From the NCBI GenBank assembly GCA_903884655.1, contig CAISFO010000046.1, forward strand, positions 1 to 48,201: DNA of 48,201 bases, written 5' to 3'. The translations under genes were made by a program, and so were the position numbers. The notes below the pieces were generated by a model that saw only the letters and a program-made list of their open reading frames with translations, was not told the DNA's origin and did no database searches. This DNA is from an uncultured Holophagaceae bacterium (GTDB lineage: Bacteria > Acidobacteriota > Holophagae > Holophagales > Holophagaceae). This document shows, in pieces, positions 27,979-36,937 of this stretch (its first letter is position 1; each line of letters opens with the position of its first letter).

Positions 27979-28692
27979 ATGAAGAACTCTCGAACTATTG
28001 CATACGGCGCTCTGCTCCTGACCGCCATGGTGACCACGGGCCTCCAGGCCCAGGACACCAAGGGCTTCAGCGTGGGCGCCTCTCTGCTCGGCGGCGTCGG
28101 CAACACCTATGACGCCATCGACGCCAACTCCGGATTCAACGTCTGGGCCGGCTACACCGTGAAGACCGACATGGGCTTCAGCTTCCGCCCGGGCATCGGC
28201 TACAACACCCTGATCGGTGGCTCGGTGCTGGGCGTGCCCACCAATGCGGACGATCTGGCCGCCGCGGGCTCGTCCTACACCATTCCGGGGTCCAACCTGA
28301 AGCACACTCTCACCAGTGTGCAGGTCTTCACCGATTTCATCGTGCCGATCTTCAACAATCGCGCCGACTGGATCATCGGCCTGAGCCTGAGCAAGTACCA
28401 TGTGAAGGTCTCCGGTGCCCAGGCTGGCCAGTACAGCCCCGTGGACCTGGACGCCGCGACCCGCGATGATTCCAGTGGCAGCGTGCTCCGCACCGGCGAT
28501 GCCAATGGCACCGTCTCCGTGCCCGGCTACAAGTTCGGCCTGCGCGCTGGCATCGACTACAAGTTCAACAAGCAGTTCTCGCTCCAGGTCCTGTTCCAGC
28601 AGACCGAGCTTGGCCGCATCTATGGCCGTCCCACCCAGCTGCCGACCTTGAACCCGGCCTGGATTGAAGTCGGCGCGTCCTACAAGTTCTAG
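27979..28692 (+). CDS. Small outer-membrane beta-barrel protein
   Basis: A 237-residue exported protein: signal peptide MKNSRTIAYGALLLTAMVTT (cleavage after LQA), then barrel strands (GFNVWAGYTVKTDMGFSFRPGIGY, FGLRAGIDYKFNKQFSLQVLF) and terminal WIEVGASYKF. ATG at 27979 follows AGGAGA; an upstream in-frame ATG at 27955 lacks a ribosome site. It is the last gene of the receptor operon, 27 bases after the receptor and 20 bases before a strong terminator. It differs clearly from the first small barrel, so the pair is not a recent duplication. Confidence 0.75.
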   Translation: MKNSRTIAYGALLLTAMVTTGLQAQDTKGFSVGASLLGGVGNTYDAIDANSGFNVWAGYTVKTDMGFSFRPGIGYNTLIGGSVLGVPTNADDLAAAGSSYTIPGSNLKHTLTSVQVFTDFIVPIFNNRADWIIGLSLSKYHVKVSGAQAGQYSPVDLDAATRDDSSGSVLRTGDANGTVSVPGYKFGLRAGIDYKFNKQFSLQVLFQQTELGRIYGRPTQLPTLNPAWIEVGASYKF

Positions 28693-28712
28693 TCCAGTCA
28701 TACCATCCAGGC

Positions 28713-28744
28713 AAAGGGGACCCGCGTGCGGGTCCCCTTTTTTT
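28713..28744 (+). terminator. Strong terminator of the first receptor operon
   Basis: AAAGGGGACCCGC (28713-28725) pairs with GCGGGTCCCCTTT (28728-28740), and seven or more T follow. It is a textbook Rho-independent terminator. Confidence 0.95.
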
Positions 28745-28745
28745 C

Positions 28746-29127
28746 TGGCCCAGGGCGCTTCTCGACCGCCAAGGTGGAGCCACCCCTGGGTTCGGCCACC
28801 CCATCTCAACCGGTTTGCAAGGGCGCACCGGCTGATGGCAGCAGGCCGTCCTCGGCGTCATGCCAGGCTGGATTCATAGGTCGAGCTTCACACCAGCGGC
28901 ACGAACCGCACTCTAGTTGCTCGGCGGCCAGCCCCAGAAGCCGTTTACATTCCGACCAGTTCAGAAGGTCAACCCACCAAGTGTTTTGACACCTTGTCCA
29001 TGATTGGACGCCGGGATTGGTTTTTTCAGCGATTGGATTCTAAACCCCCTAAGATCGCTTGAAATGCCACGAACCACATCCGAACGGCCCCCCAGGGATG
29101 CGTCTAAAAAGGTCGGCCGATGGTTCT
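28746..29127. other. Intergenic stretch without a recognised gene
   Basis: I see no credible coding region, RNA gene or known riboswitch here. Composition becomes less GC-rich toward 29000, where the leader of the next receptor gene begins. Confidence 0.5.
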
Positions 29128-29181
29128 ACCCAGGGTAGGTCATAAAAAAAATTTCAAACTCGAGGAACTTGTTTTACGGTA
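29128..29181 (+). promoter_or_regulatory. Conserved leader of the second receptor gene
   Basis: It contains the palindrome ACCCAGGGTA (29128-29137) followed by GGTCA, an A run, AGGAACTTGTTTTACGGTA (29163-29181), and then GCAGCATC...GATCTT. This is the same order as in the leader at 23751, with about 19 fewer bases between palindrome and the second block. Confidence 0.6.
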
Positions 29182-29325
29182 CGAGCAGCATCCAGATCTT
29201 CAGATCGCCGCATCCAAAGAAGGAGCCACACCGCGACCGGGGTGGCCACGGAGCACTTCCCCGGAGCAGTCGGCTGACCACCCCCCCCCACGCGGCCCTG
29301 CCGCATCATCCACAAGGAGTCATTC

Positions 29326-32300
29326 ATGAGTCGTCGCTTCACAAGGCTCGGCCTTATCGCCGTGGCCATCGTCGCAGGGGCAGTCCCTGCGATGGCTCAG
29401 GGCACCCAGACCGCCAGCATCGCGGGCAAAGTCGTCAGTGCCGATGGTTCCCCCATCAGCGGCGTCACCGTCACGATCTCTTCACCGGCCCTCCAGCAGC
29501 AGCGCACCACCATCACCAGCGCGGACGGCAACTTCCGCGCCCCCTTGCTGCCGCCCGGCGAGTACCGCCTGATCTTCTCTAAGTCCGGTCTAGAATCCGT
29601 CACCCTGCAGAACCGCGTGGGTCTGGAGCAGGGCTTCAATCCCAGGGTGGTCATGAGTGCCACCGCCCAGGCCACCGTGGTGGTTGCGGCCTCGAGTGTC
29701 GCCGCCGACAAGTCCGAGTTCAAGACGGCCACCAACTTCACCAAGGACAACGTCGACGTCCTGCCCATCAACCGCGGCAACGCCCTGGATCTGGCCTACC
29801 TGACCCCCGGCGTCCAGCAGAACATCAACTCCGACAAGGGCGCAGTCACGATCCGCGGCGCCCAGGGCACGGGCAACCTGGTGATGGTTGATGGCCAGAA
29901 CATCATGGACAACCTCTATGTGGGCCAGCGCATCCAGATCTCCTTCGACTCGGTGGAGGAGACCCAGGTCCTGACCGGCGCCATCCCGGCCGAGTACGGC
30001 AACATCGAGGGCGGCGTCATCAACCAGATCACGAAGATCGGTGGCAACGAGTTCAGCGGTTCCCTCCGCTATGACTGGACCAACTCTGGCTGGAATGCGG
30101 TGGCTCCCTTCATGGATCGCGGCGCCTTCGGCAATAACCTGCTAGAGGGCCGGTCCTTCTCCCTGGGTGGCCCCATCATCAAGGACCATCTCTGGTTCTT
30201 CGCCACCTACTTCGACACTCACCCGACCCACCCCTACGACTTCAGCATCGCCGAGTACGTCCCGGATGTGGTCAACGTCAATGGCCCGGAGAATGACTAC
30301 CGACACGAAGTCAAGCTGACCTTCTCCCCCAATGCCAACAACACCATCACCGCGTCGTACAACAACTCCTCGGACGCCTATCTCCGGGACGTCGCCGGGG
30401 CCGGCGAGTCCGTCGCCCTCACCGCCTTCGTCACCAAGGGTGAGTTCGGTGGCGTGTCCTGGAGCAGCATCCTCAATGATTCCCTGACCCTCTTCCTGCG
30501 GGCCGGCTACAAGAAACAGACCTTCGGCAGCACCAAGTCCCCCGGCTACACCGAAGGCGTCCTCTACAATGTCGGAGACAACTACAACGCCTACGGGCAG
30601 ACCTATTTCGACTACAACGACCCCCAGGCCGATGATCGTCGCAACCAGACCGTCAACGGCAAGCTCTCCTGGTTCCTGGAGAAGGCCGGCAGCCATCAGA
30701 TCGACTTCGGCTTCGACTGGTACAAGGGCACGACCAAGGCTTCCGGCTTCCAGTCCCCCGGTCGCATCAACATCCCCGGAGTCGGCACCAACCTCAACCT
30801 CTGGGAGGCCTTCGCGGCCGACTACAACCCGAGCACGACCAAGACTGTAACCGTCCCGGGTGACCCGACGGCCACCCCCGCCATCCCGGACCTCCTTCTG
30901 GGGCCGCGCCAGGGCAACTGGACCAATGGCACAGCGGAACTGGACGTGATGAAGTACGTCCCGGACCAGCTGACCGTGGCCACCACGGGCCTCTACATCA
31001 ATGACAAATGGGCCATGGATAACCACTGGCTCTTCAACATCGGCATCCGCTACGACAGCTACGACGCCAAGAACCAGTCCGTCGGGAAGATCGCCAGCAA
31101 CAGTTCGGTATCCCCCCGCCTGGGTGCCAAGTACGACCTGTTTGGTGACACAGCCTGGGTGTTCGGCGCCGCCTGGAACCGCTACCAGGGCCGCCCCCTG
31201 GAAACCATCTTCGCCAACGCGGGCTATTCCAACAATCCGATCGTGTACAAGTTCTTCCCTGGTGAAGGTGCCGTGATCCAGACTCCGGACCGCACTGCCC
31301 TCGCGGCCAGCGAGTTCTTCAACATCAAGCGCTATGACGTGACCCTCGCTCCGGGGAGCTATTCCTATACCAACGCCGCGGTCAACGTGAAGGTGGATCC
31401 CAAGCTCAAGCAGCAGACGGTGGACGAGGCCCAGGTCAGTGCCACCTGGAACTTCAAGCATGTCGACCTGGGCAAGGGCTTCCTCCGCGTCACGGCGGTC
31501 CACAAGACCTGGAACAACCTGGTGGACCAGGCGACCGGCCAACATGGGACGGTCACGGATCCCATCGCGGGGACCCTGGACTACCAATACTGGACCAATG
31601 ATCCCAATGCCAAGCGCACCTACAAGGACCTGGCCCTGGATGGCGCCCTGAACACCAACGACGGCTGGGCCTTCTCGGCCAACCTTGTCTGGTCCGATCT
31701 CGAAGGCAACTACATCGGCGAAGGCCGCAGCCTGCCGGGATCTGGCACCATGACGTCCGGCCTGTTCGGCACCCAGTACGCAAATGTCGTCGGTGGCGTG
31801 GTTCAGTACGATTCCAATGCCCTCAACCCCTCCGGCAAGCTGGATGGCGGCCTCACGGTCAACGCCCTGGGTTCCAAGAGTTTCGACAATGCCTTCGGCA
31901 AGTTCATCCTGGGCCTGAGGTACTACCACAAGAGCGGCGCGCCTTACTCGGTCAGCCGCCTCGTGGACCTGTCGCAGCAGTACCCCGGCACCGCCGGGAA
32001 TACCAATGTCAACGGCAACACCCAGTTCAATCAGTACCTCGATGGCGTGGGTACCCACACCTTCAATTCCCAGACCAAGATCTCAATGTCGGGCCAGCAG
32101 GATTTCAGTGCCGTCAAAGTCGGCAGCTACAAGGTGGTGGGTTTCCTGAAGCTGGCCATCGACAATATCTTCAACCACCAGCAGCAGGTGAACTGGAACA
32201 TCGCGACCAAGGCATCAACCACCACCACGGCCGAAGCGTGGTCCTATGGTGGCAACTACGGCAACCCCACGGGCTTCGCGAATTACGTCGCCCCCCGCAG

Positions 32301-32331
32301 CTTCGCCCTGTCCGCGGGCATCAAGTTCTGA
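29326..32331 (+). CDS. TonB-dependent receptor with carboxypeptidase-regulatory N-domain
   Basis: A 1001-residue outer-membrane receptor, paralogous in layout to the one at 24682. It has signal peptide 1-25 (ending PAMAQ), a regulatory fold (GKVVSADGSPISGVTVTIS, LLPPGEYRLIF) and a plug (VTIRGAQGTGNLVMVDGQNI, VEETQVLTGAIPAEYGNIEGGVIN). The barrel ends in SFALSAGIKF. The start MSRRFT, its ribosome site (CAAGGAGTCATTC) and the leader further upstream resemble those of the small barrel gene at 23973, so the two loci are probably under common control. It is a single-gene unit with its own terminator. Substrate unknown. Confidence 0.92.
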   Translation: MSRRFTRLGLIAVAIVAGAVPAMAQGTQTASIAGKVVSADGSPISGVTVTISSPALQQQRTTITSADGNFRAPLLPPGEYRLIFSKSGLESVTLQNRVGLEQGFNPRVVMSATAQATVVVAASSVAADKSEFKTATNFTKDNVDVLPINRGNALDLAYLTPGVQQNINSDKGAVTIRGAQGTGNLVMVDGQNIMDNLYVGQRIQISFDSVEETQVLTGAIPAEYGNIEGGVINQITKIGGNEFSGSLRYDWTNSGWNAVAPFMDRGAFGNNLLEGRSFSLGGPIIKDHLWFFATYFDTHPTHPYDFSIAEYVPDVVNVNGPENDYRHEVKLTFSPNANNTITASYNNSSDAYLRDVAGAGESVALTAFVTKGEFGGVSWSSILNDSLTLFLRAGYKKQTFGSTKSPGYTEGVLYNVGDNYNAYGQTYFDYNDPQADDRRNQTVNGKLSWFLEKAGSHQIDFGFDWYKGTTKASGFQSPGRINIPGVGTNLNLWEAFAADYNPSTTKTVTVPGDPTATPAIPDLLLGPRQGNWTNGTAELDVMKYVPDQLTVATTGLYINDKWAMDNHWLFNIGIRYDSYDAKNQSVGKIASNSSVSPRLGAKYDLFGDTAWVFGAAWNRYQGRPLETIFANAGYSNNPIVYKFFPGEGAVIQTPDRTALAASEFFNIKRYDVTLAPGSYSYTNAAVNVKVDPKLKQQTVDEAQVSATWNFKHVDLGKGFLRVTAVHKTWNNLVDQATGQHGTVTDPIAGTLDYQYWTNDPNAKRTYKDLALDGALNTNDGWAFSANLVWSDLEGNYIGEGRSLPGSGTMTSGLFGTQYANVVGGVVQYDSNALNPSGKLDGGLTVNALGSKSFDNAFGKFILGLRYYHKSGAPYSVSRLVDLSQQYPGTAGNTNVNGNTQFNQYLDGVGTHTFNSQTKISMSGQQDFSAVKVGSYKVVGFLKLAIDNIFNHQQQVNWNIATKASTTTTAEAWSYGGNYGNPTGFANYVAPRSFALSAGIKF

Positions 32332-32353
32332 CCCGCACTGAAGCAGCAATCAT

Positions 32354-32386
32354 AAAGGAGAGGCCCCGGCGGGGCCTTTCCTTTGT
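32354..32386 (+). terminator. Terminator of the second receptor gene
   Basis: AAAGGAGAGGCCCC (32354-32367) pairs with GGGGCCTTTCCTTT (32371-32384) with one G-T pair and a three-base loop. The A and T runs at its ends could let it work in both directions. Confidence 0.85.
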
Positions 32387-32448
32387 GTTGGGGTCTGGTG
32401 CTTCCTGAACAAGTGAAACAGGGCCGTCGAGCCAACCAGCCCGGGCCC

Positions 32449-33006
32449 TTACTCCTTCGCCCCCCACTGCACATCCGCCACGCCCGCCGTGGCGTTCTCG
32501 GCGCGGGCGAGGGCGAAGAGCCAGTCGCTGAGGCGGTTCAGATAGGTCAGCACGGCGGGGTTCATGGGCTCTTCGTGGGTGAGGGACACCACCTCGCGCT
32601 CGGCACGGCGGCAGACGGTGCGGGCCAGGTGGGCGTGGGCGGCGGCGGCGGTGCCGCCAGGCAGCACGAAGGCGGTCATGGGCGGGGCCAGGGCCGATAG
32701 GCGGTCGATGTCCGCCTCCATCTCCGCAAGGCTCCAGGTGGTCCGGCTCATCCGGGCGCCCAGGAGGTCCTGCCGGGACGCCGGCGTGGCCAGGATGGCC
32801 CCGAGCACGAAGAGGTCCTGCTGGACCCGCTGCAGCGTCTCCTCGTTGGCGCAGGCGGGCGTGGCGTGCAGGCGCAGCAGGCCCAGGATGCTGTTCAGCT
32901 CGTCCAGGGTGCCGTAGGCCACCAGTCGCAGGTGCGACTTGCTCACCCGGTCGCCCCCGAACAGCCCTGAAGATCCGTCATCACCGGTGCGCGTGTAGAG
33001 CTTCAT
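32449..33006 (-). CDS. Cob(I)alamin adenosyltransferase, PduO type
   Basis: Transfers the adenosyl group of ATP to cob(I)alamin to make coenzyme B12. It has 185 residues, the normal length. The N-terminal ATP site MKLYTRTGDDGSSGLFGGDRVSK is intact, as are YGTLDELNSILG, LPGGTAAAAHAHLARTVCRRAEREV and the C-terminal LNRLSDWLFALAR. MKLY at 33006 is the standard start, 27 bases after the pyrE stop, so the two may be co-transcribed. No B12-dependent enzyme or other cobalamin gene is in the window. Confidence 0.93.
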   Translation of the reverse strand: MKLYTRTGDDGSSGLFGGDRVSKSHLRLVAYGTLDELNSILGLLRLHATPACANEETLQRVQQDLFVLGAILATPASRQDLLGARMSRTTWSLAEMEADIDRLSALAPPMTAFVLPGGTAAAAHAHLARTVCRRAEREVVSLTHEEPMNPAVLTYLNRLSDWLFALARAENATAGVADVQWGAKE

Positions 33007-33033
33007 GCCCTGCCCCCTCAAGCTTCCTGCAGT

Positions 33034-33675
33034 CTACGCCCCCCCATGGGCACGGCTCCAGGCCACGGTATCCGCCCGCCAGGCCTTCAGGGCGGCCAAG
33101 CCGGCGGCGTCCAGGATTCCCCGGGCCTCCGCCACGGCGGAAAGCACTTCGAAGGAGCTGAGCACCGACAGGTCGATGCCAGCGGCCGTGAAGGCCGCCT
33201 GGGCCTGGGGCAATCCATAGGTGAAGAGCGCGAGCACGGCGGGGACTTCCGCCCCCTCCACCCGGAGGGCCTGGGCACAGGCCAGGCTGGACATGCCCGT
33301 GGAGATCAGGTCCTCGATGAGCACCGCCCTTTGCCCCTTGGCCGGGAGGCCTTCCACCTGGTGCCCCGTGCCGTGGTTCTTGGGCGTGGGCCGCACGTAG
33401 GCCATGGGCAGCTTCAGACGGTCCGCCACCATGGCCGCCCAGGGCACCCCTGCGGTGGCAGCCCCTGCGATCAGCGTGGGCTTCAGGGCCGCGGACTGGG
33501 CCATGAGCGCCTCGACGATCTGGTCCCGCACGTCGGGTACCCCCAGCAGCTGGCGATTGTCGCAGTAGATGGGCGACTTCAGTCCGCTGGCCCAGGTGAA
33601 GGGATCCAGCGGCTGCAGGCGCACCGCTCCCACGCTGAGAAGACAACCCGCCAGATCACCCGCAGACAAAGGCAT
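33034..33675 (-). CDS. pyrE: Orotate phosphoribosyltransferase
   Basis: Joins orotate and PRPP to orotidine-5'-phosphate in de novo pyrimidine synthesis. It has 213 residues. The sugar-binding part FTWASGLKSPIYCDNRQLLG, the AYVRPTPKNHGTGHQVEG loop and the PRPP motif RAVLIEDLISTGMSS are all present. ATG at 33675 follows GGGAG; an extra 11 upstream residues in the open frame are unlikely. Its upstream neighbour is a palindromic repeat, which separates it from the GxxExxY gene and leuS. Confidence 0.93.
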   Translation of the reverse strand: MPLSAGDLAGCLLSVGAVRLQPLDPFTWASGLKSPIYCDNRQLLGVPDVRDQIVEALMAQSAALKPTLIAGAATAGVPWAAMVADRLKLPMAYVRPTPKNHGTGHQVEGLPAKGQRAVLIEDLISTGMSSLACAQALRVEGAEVPAVLALFTYGLPQAQAAFTAAGIDLSVLSSFEVLSAVAEARGILDAAGLAALKAWRADTVAWSRAHGGA

Positions 33676-33737
33676 CACAGACTCCCAAGGAATCACCCAC
33701 CGAGACAACCGGGTTCAACAGATTAAAAGAATTTTTT

Positions 33738-33858
33738 AACCACCGATGAACACCGATGAACACCGATAAAAACATGAAAAAGAGAAAAGCATTTTCTTTA
33801 TGAAGTCGTTTTTCTTTATCAGCTTTTAATCGGTGTTCATCGGTGTTCATCGGTGGTT
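33738..33858. repeat. Palindromic CCGATGAACA repeat, copy A
   Basis: A perfect 30-bp inverted repeat: arm 33738-33767, built of units of CACCGATGAA, and its exact complement at 33829-33858, around a 61-base AT-rich spacer. The same kind of sequence occurs as copy B at 36938-37047 in opposite orientation. On the minus strand it can be translated into a short frame containing MNTDEHRLKADKE and FIGVHRWL, a kind of short frame seen at such repeats in unrelated bacteria (from memory). It lies 72 bases beyond the stop of the GxxExxY gene. Confidence 0.95.
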
Positions 33859-33930
33859 CAAATATCTTTTGCTTTTGCTCAGCAGATTTTTTTTGGACAA
33901 TTTTGTCCGGCGGCAAGTCGGTGAATTGAG

Positions 33931-34317
33931 TCATCGCGACACCCGTCTAATTTGAGGTTTCGGAGTGCCGAAGTTGATGAGCAGACAGGTAGGGATCCCG
34001 GTGGCTTTGAGGAAGTTCAGGCACTGTGCGAGATGCACGTCCTCCAGGGCCTTGCAGGCTTTCAATTCAAGCAGCAGTCGGCCCTCGACGACGACATCAC
34101 CGATGTAGTCCCCGACGTTCTGGCCATCGTACTGAACAGAAACGGAGACCTGTTGCCTGGCCTGAAGCCCTGCCTTCCGCAGTTCGTGGAGCAGAGCGTT
34201 TTCGTAAACCTTCTCGAGAAAGCCTGATCCCAGCCCATTCGCCACCCGGAACACGCACCCGATCACGGCCTCGGACAGCGGGTCGTGTTCAAAAGCGGGT
34301 TCCAGTTCGGCGTTCAT
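33931..34317 (-). CDS. GxxExxY-family protein, PD-(D/E)xK nuclease-like
   Basis: A 128-residue protein with the naming motif GFLEKVY (G32-x-x-E35-x-x-Y38) in GSGFLEKVYENAL. A nuclease-like core is also visible: YIGDVVVEGRLLLELKACKAL gives D74 and E85-x-K87, as in PD-(D/E)xK folds. The family is widespread, of uncertain function, and commonly found beside repeats of the CCGATGAACA type, as here (copy A). It starts 7 bases after the leuS stop, so it may be read from the leuS transcript. Its patchy distribution and repeat association suggest a mobile or selfish unit; that is inference. Confidence 0.88.
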   Translation of the reverse strand: MNAELEPAFEHDPLSEAVIGCVFRVANGLGSGFLEKVYENALLHELRKAGLQARQQVSVSVQYDGQNVGDYIGDVVVEGRLLLELKACKALEDVHLAQCLNFLKATGIPTCLLINFGTPKPQIRRVSR

Positions 34318-34324
34318 CCAGCCT

Positions 34325-36751
34325 TCACCCCTTCACCACGATGCTCACCAGCTTGCCTCCGGGGGGCAGGACAACCTTCACGATCTCCTTGCCCGCGAGG
34401 TGGGACTGGGCTTCGGGGCAGGCCAGGGCGGCCTGGCGACGCTGGTCCTCGGTGGCGGAGGCGGGCACGGTGATGCGGCCCCGCACCTTGCCGTTCACCT
34501 GCACCACCACCAGCACTTCGTCGGCTTCCAGGTACTGGGCGTCCAACCCGGGCCAGGCCGCCTGCATGCAGAGGCCCGCGTGCCCCAGCTGGCTCCAGAG
34601 CTGCTCGGCCAGGTGGGGCGCCACCGGCGACATGAGCCGTGCGAAGGCGTCCAGCGCGTGCTGCATCACCGCGCCCCGGTGGGGGGCCGCGGCCGGGAGG
34701 TCGTGCAGGACGTTGGACAGCTCCATGAGGCCCGAGACCACGGTGTTGAACTGGTAGCGGCGCTCCAGGTCGTCCGTGAGGCGCTGAATGGTCTGGTTGA
34801 GCTTGATGAGGAGGGCCTTCTCCTCGGCACTGAGCTGCTCCTTGGCGGGTAGCGGCTCGGCGGTATTCATGTGGTCTTCCACCATGCGGGTGATGCGTTT
34901 CAGGAAGCGGCTGGCGCCCTCGATGCCCTCGAAACCGGTCCAGTCGATTTCCTTTTCGATGGGTGCCGCGAAGGTCATGAAGAGGCGCAGGGCATCGGCC
35001 CCGTACTTCGAGATGACTTCGTCGGGATCCACGATGTTGCCCTTGGACTTGCTCATCTTCGAGCCGTCCTTCAGGACCATGCCTTGGCAAATGAGCTTCT
35101 GGAAGGGTTCTGGACCGCTGGCCAGGCCCAGGTCGCGCAGCACCTTGTAGAAGTAGCGGGCGTAGATGAGGTGCATGGTGGCGTGCTCGATGCCGCCCAC
35201 GTAGAGGTCGACGGGCATCCAGGCGTCGCTCTCGGCCTTGGCGAAGGGCAACTGGGAATTGTTCGGATCCAGGTAGCGCAGCCAGTACCAGCTGCTGTCC
35301 ACGAAGGTGTCCATGGTGTCCGTCTCGCGCCGGGCGGGCCGGCCACAGCAGGGGCAGGCGCAGTCCAGGAAGGACCGGGAGGTGGTGAGGGGCGAAGGGC
35401 CGACGCCATGGAAGGCCACGTCCTCGGGCAGGCGCACGGGCAGGTTCTCGGGCTTCTCGGGCACCACGCCGCAGGTGTCGCAGTGCACCGTCGGGATGGG
35501 CGTGCCCCAGTAGCGCTGGCGGCTGAGGCCCCAGTCCTTGAGCTTGTAGGTGGTGGTCTTCCCGGCGCGGTCGCCCAGCTTGGCCACCATGGCCGTGACC
35601 GCGTCCTCGGTGGTCAGGCCCGTGAACTCGCCGCTGTTCACCAGGATTCCATGGTCCCAGGCACTTTCCGCTTCAATGACCTTGGGGATGGCCAGGCCGT
35701 ACTTCTCGGCAAACTCGTGGTCCCGCTCGTCGTGGGCGGGCACGCCCATGACCGCGCCGGTGCCGTAGTCCATGAGCACGTAGTTGGCGGCGAAGACGGG
35801 CACTTTTTCGCCGGTGAAGGGGTGGATCACCGACAGGGCCGTGCGGTGGCCCAGCTTCACATCGCTGGTGAGACGCTCCTCGCGGCTCACGGCAGCCACT
35901 TCCTCGCAGAACGTCTTCAGGGAGGCATCAGTTTCAGCGGCCCTTTCGATGACCGGGTGCTCGGTGCTGAGGGCCATGAAGGTGACGCCGAACAGGGTGT
36001 CGAGGCGGGTGGTGAACACCTCCACCTCACCGCCGATATCGAGGTCGAAGGCCAGCCGCGCGCCTTCGGAGCGACCGATCCAGTAGCGCTGCATGGTCTT
36101 CACGTTCTCGGGCCAGTCCAGGCCATCCAGGCAGGCCAGCAGCTCATCGGCGTACTTCGTCGTCTTGAAGAAATACTGCTCCAGAGGCTTCTGGGTGACA
36201 GGGTGCCCCGTGCGCTCGTCCTTGCCATCCACCACCTGCTCGTTGGCGAGCACCGTGCCCAGGGCCTCGCACCAGTTGACGGTGCGCATGGCGCGGAAGA
36301 CATCCCCGCGCTCCCACATCTTGAGGAAGAGCCACTGGTTCCAGCGGTAGTAGTCGTCCTGGTAGCTGGCGACCTCGCGGTCCCAGTCATAGCTGATGCC
36401 CATCTTCTGGATCTGGCCCTTCATCTCCTGGATGTTGGCGCGGGTCCAGATGGCGGGGTGGATGCCGTTCTTGATGGCGGCGTTTTCCGCCGGGAGGCCG
36501 AAGCTGTCCCAGCCCAGCGGGTGCATGACCTCGTAGCCCCGCATGCGGCGGAAGCGGGCGGTCACGTCGCCCAGGGTGTAGTTGCGCACGTGGCCCATGT
36601 GGATGCGGCCCGAGGGATAGGGCAGCATCACCAGCATGTAGAAGGTCTTGGAATCGGGCAGCAGCTCGCTGGCCCTCTTGGCGCGGAAGGCGCCGGACTC
36701 GAGCCAGCGGCGCTGGATCTCGGGTTCCTGGGTCAGAGGCTGGAAGGACAT
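34325..36751 (-). CDS. leuS: Leucyl-tRNA synthetase
   Basis: Charges tRNA-Leu with leucine. An 808-residue class I synthetase. The HIGH-type motif is HMGH (residues 51-54) in PYPSGRIHMGHVRNYT. The long editing domain contains the threonine-rich FTTRLDTLFGVTFMALSTEHP and YGTGAVMGVPAHDERD. Next come a zinc-type insertion (CDTCG and CACPCCG) and the KMSKSKGN loop near residue 570, followed by the anticodon-binding domain. Length is slightly below the usual 820-860. Downstream is the GxxExxY gene; upstream, 186 bases away, is repeat copy B. Confidence 0.96.
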   Translation of the reverse strand: MSFQPLTQEPEIQRRWLESGAFRAKRASELLPDSKTFYMLVMLPYPSGRIHMGHVRNYTLGDVTARFRRMRGYEVMHPLGWDSFGLPAENAAIKNGIHPAIWTRANIQEMKGQIQKMGISYDWDREVASYQDDYYRWNQWLFLKMWERGDVFRAMRTVNWCEALGTVLANEQVVDGKDERTGHPVTQKPLEQYFFKTTKYADELLACLDGLDWPENVKTMQRYWIGRSEGARLAFDLDIGGEVEVFTTRLDTLFGVTFMALSTEHPVIERAAETDASLKTFCEEVAAVSREERLTSDVKLGHRTALSVIHPFTGEKVPVFAANYVLMDYGTGAVMGVPAHDERDHEFAEKYGLAIPKVIEAESAWDHGILVNSGEFTGLTTEDAVTAMVAKLGDRAGKTTTYKLKDWGLSRQRYWGTPIPTVHCDTCGVVPEKPENLPVRLPEDVAFHGVGPSPLTTSRSFLDCACPCCGRPARRETDTMDTFVDSSWYWLRYLDPNNSQLPFAKAESDAWMPVDLYVGGIEHATMHLIYARYFYKVLRDLGLASGPEPFQKLICQGMVLKDGSKMSKSKGNIVDPDEVISKYGADALRLFMTFAAPIEKEIDWTGFEGIEGASRFLKRITRMVEDHMNTAEPLPAKEQLSAEEKALLIKLNQTIQRLTDDLERRYQFNTVVSGLMELSNVLHDLPAAAPHRGAVMQHALDAFARLMSPVAPHLAEQLWSQLGHAGLCMQAAWPGLDAQYLEADEVLVVVQVNGKVRGRITVPASATEDQRRQAALACPEAQSHLAGKEIVKVVLPPGGKLVSIVVKG

Positions 36752-36937
36752 GGCGAAACTCCATCGGAACCCTTGATTCTACAAGGAAATCCCGATGGTC
36801 AGAACACTCAGTTGCGCCCCCACGGACGATCACGTGCAGGCCTTGAAATCACCGATTGCAAAGGCGATGTCGCATGTGGATCAGGCAAGAAGCCGCGTGG
36901 GCATGGGGGGCATGCGATCAGCAAAGAGCTTGTTTGC

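Noticed and set aside
24847..28809. A 1320-residue open frame antisense to the first receptor gene
   Set aside because: Composition of the GC-rich receptor gene keeps the antisense frame free of stops; the product is low-complexity Gly/Val/His-rich, has no domain, and the sense strand is a clear receptor.
28746..29127. Possible cobalamin riboswitch before the second receptor gene
   Set aside because: No B12-box-like sequence is visible; the adenosyltransferase nearby is on the other strand and beyond a terminator.
30142..32058. A 638-residue open frame antisense to the second receptor gene
   Set aside because: Same composition effect; the sense strand is clearly a receptor.
33738..33858. 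CRISPR-like array in the repeated CACCGATGAA units
   Set aside because: Units are contiguous without unique spacers and form an inverted, not direct, array; no cas genes.
33656..33934. A 92-codon frame across repeat copy A that overlaps the GxxExxY stop by ATGA
   Set aside because: Most of it is palindrome and flanking sequence, and such frames are common in repeats of this type. Kept only as a remark under the repeat findings.
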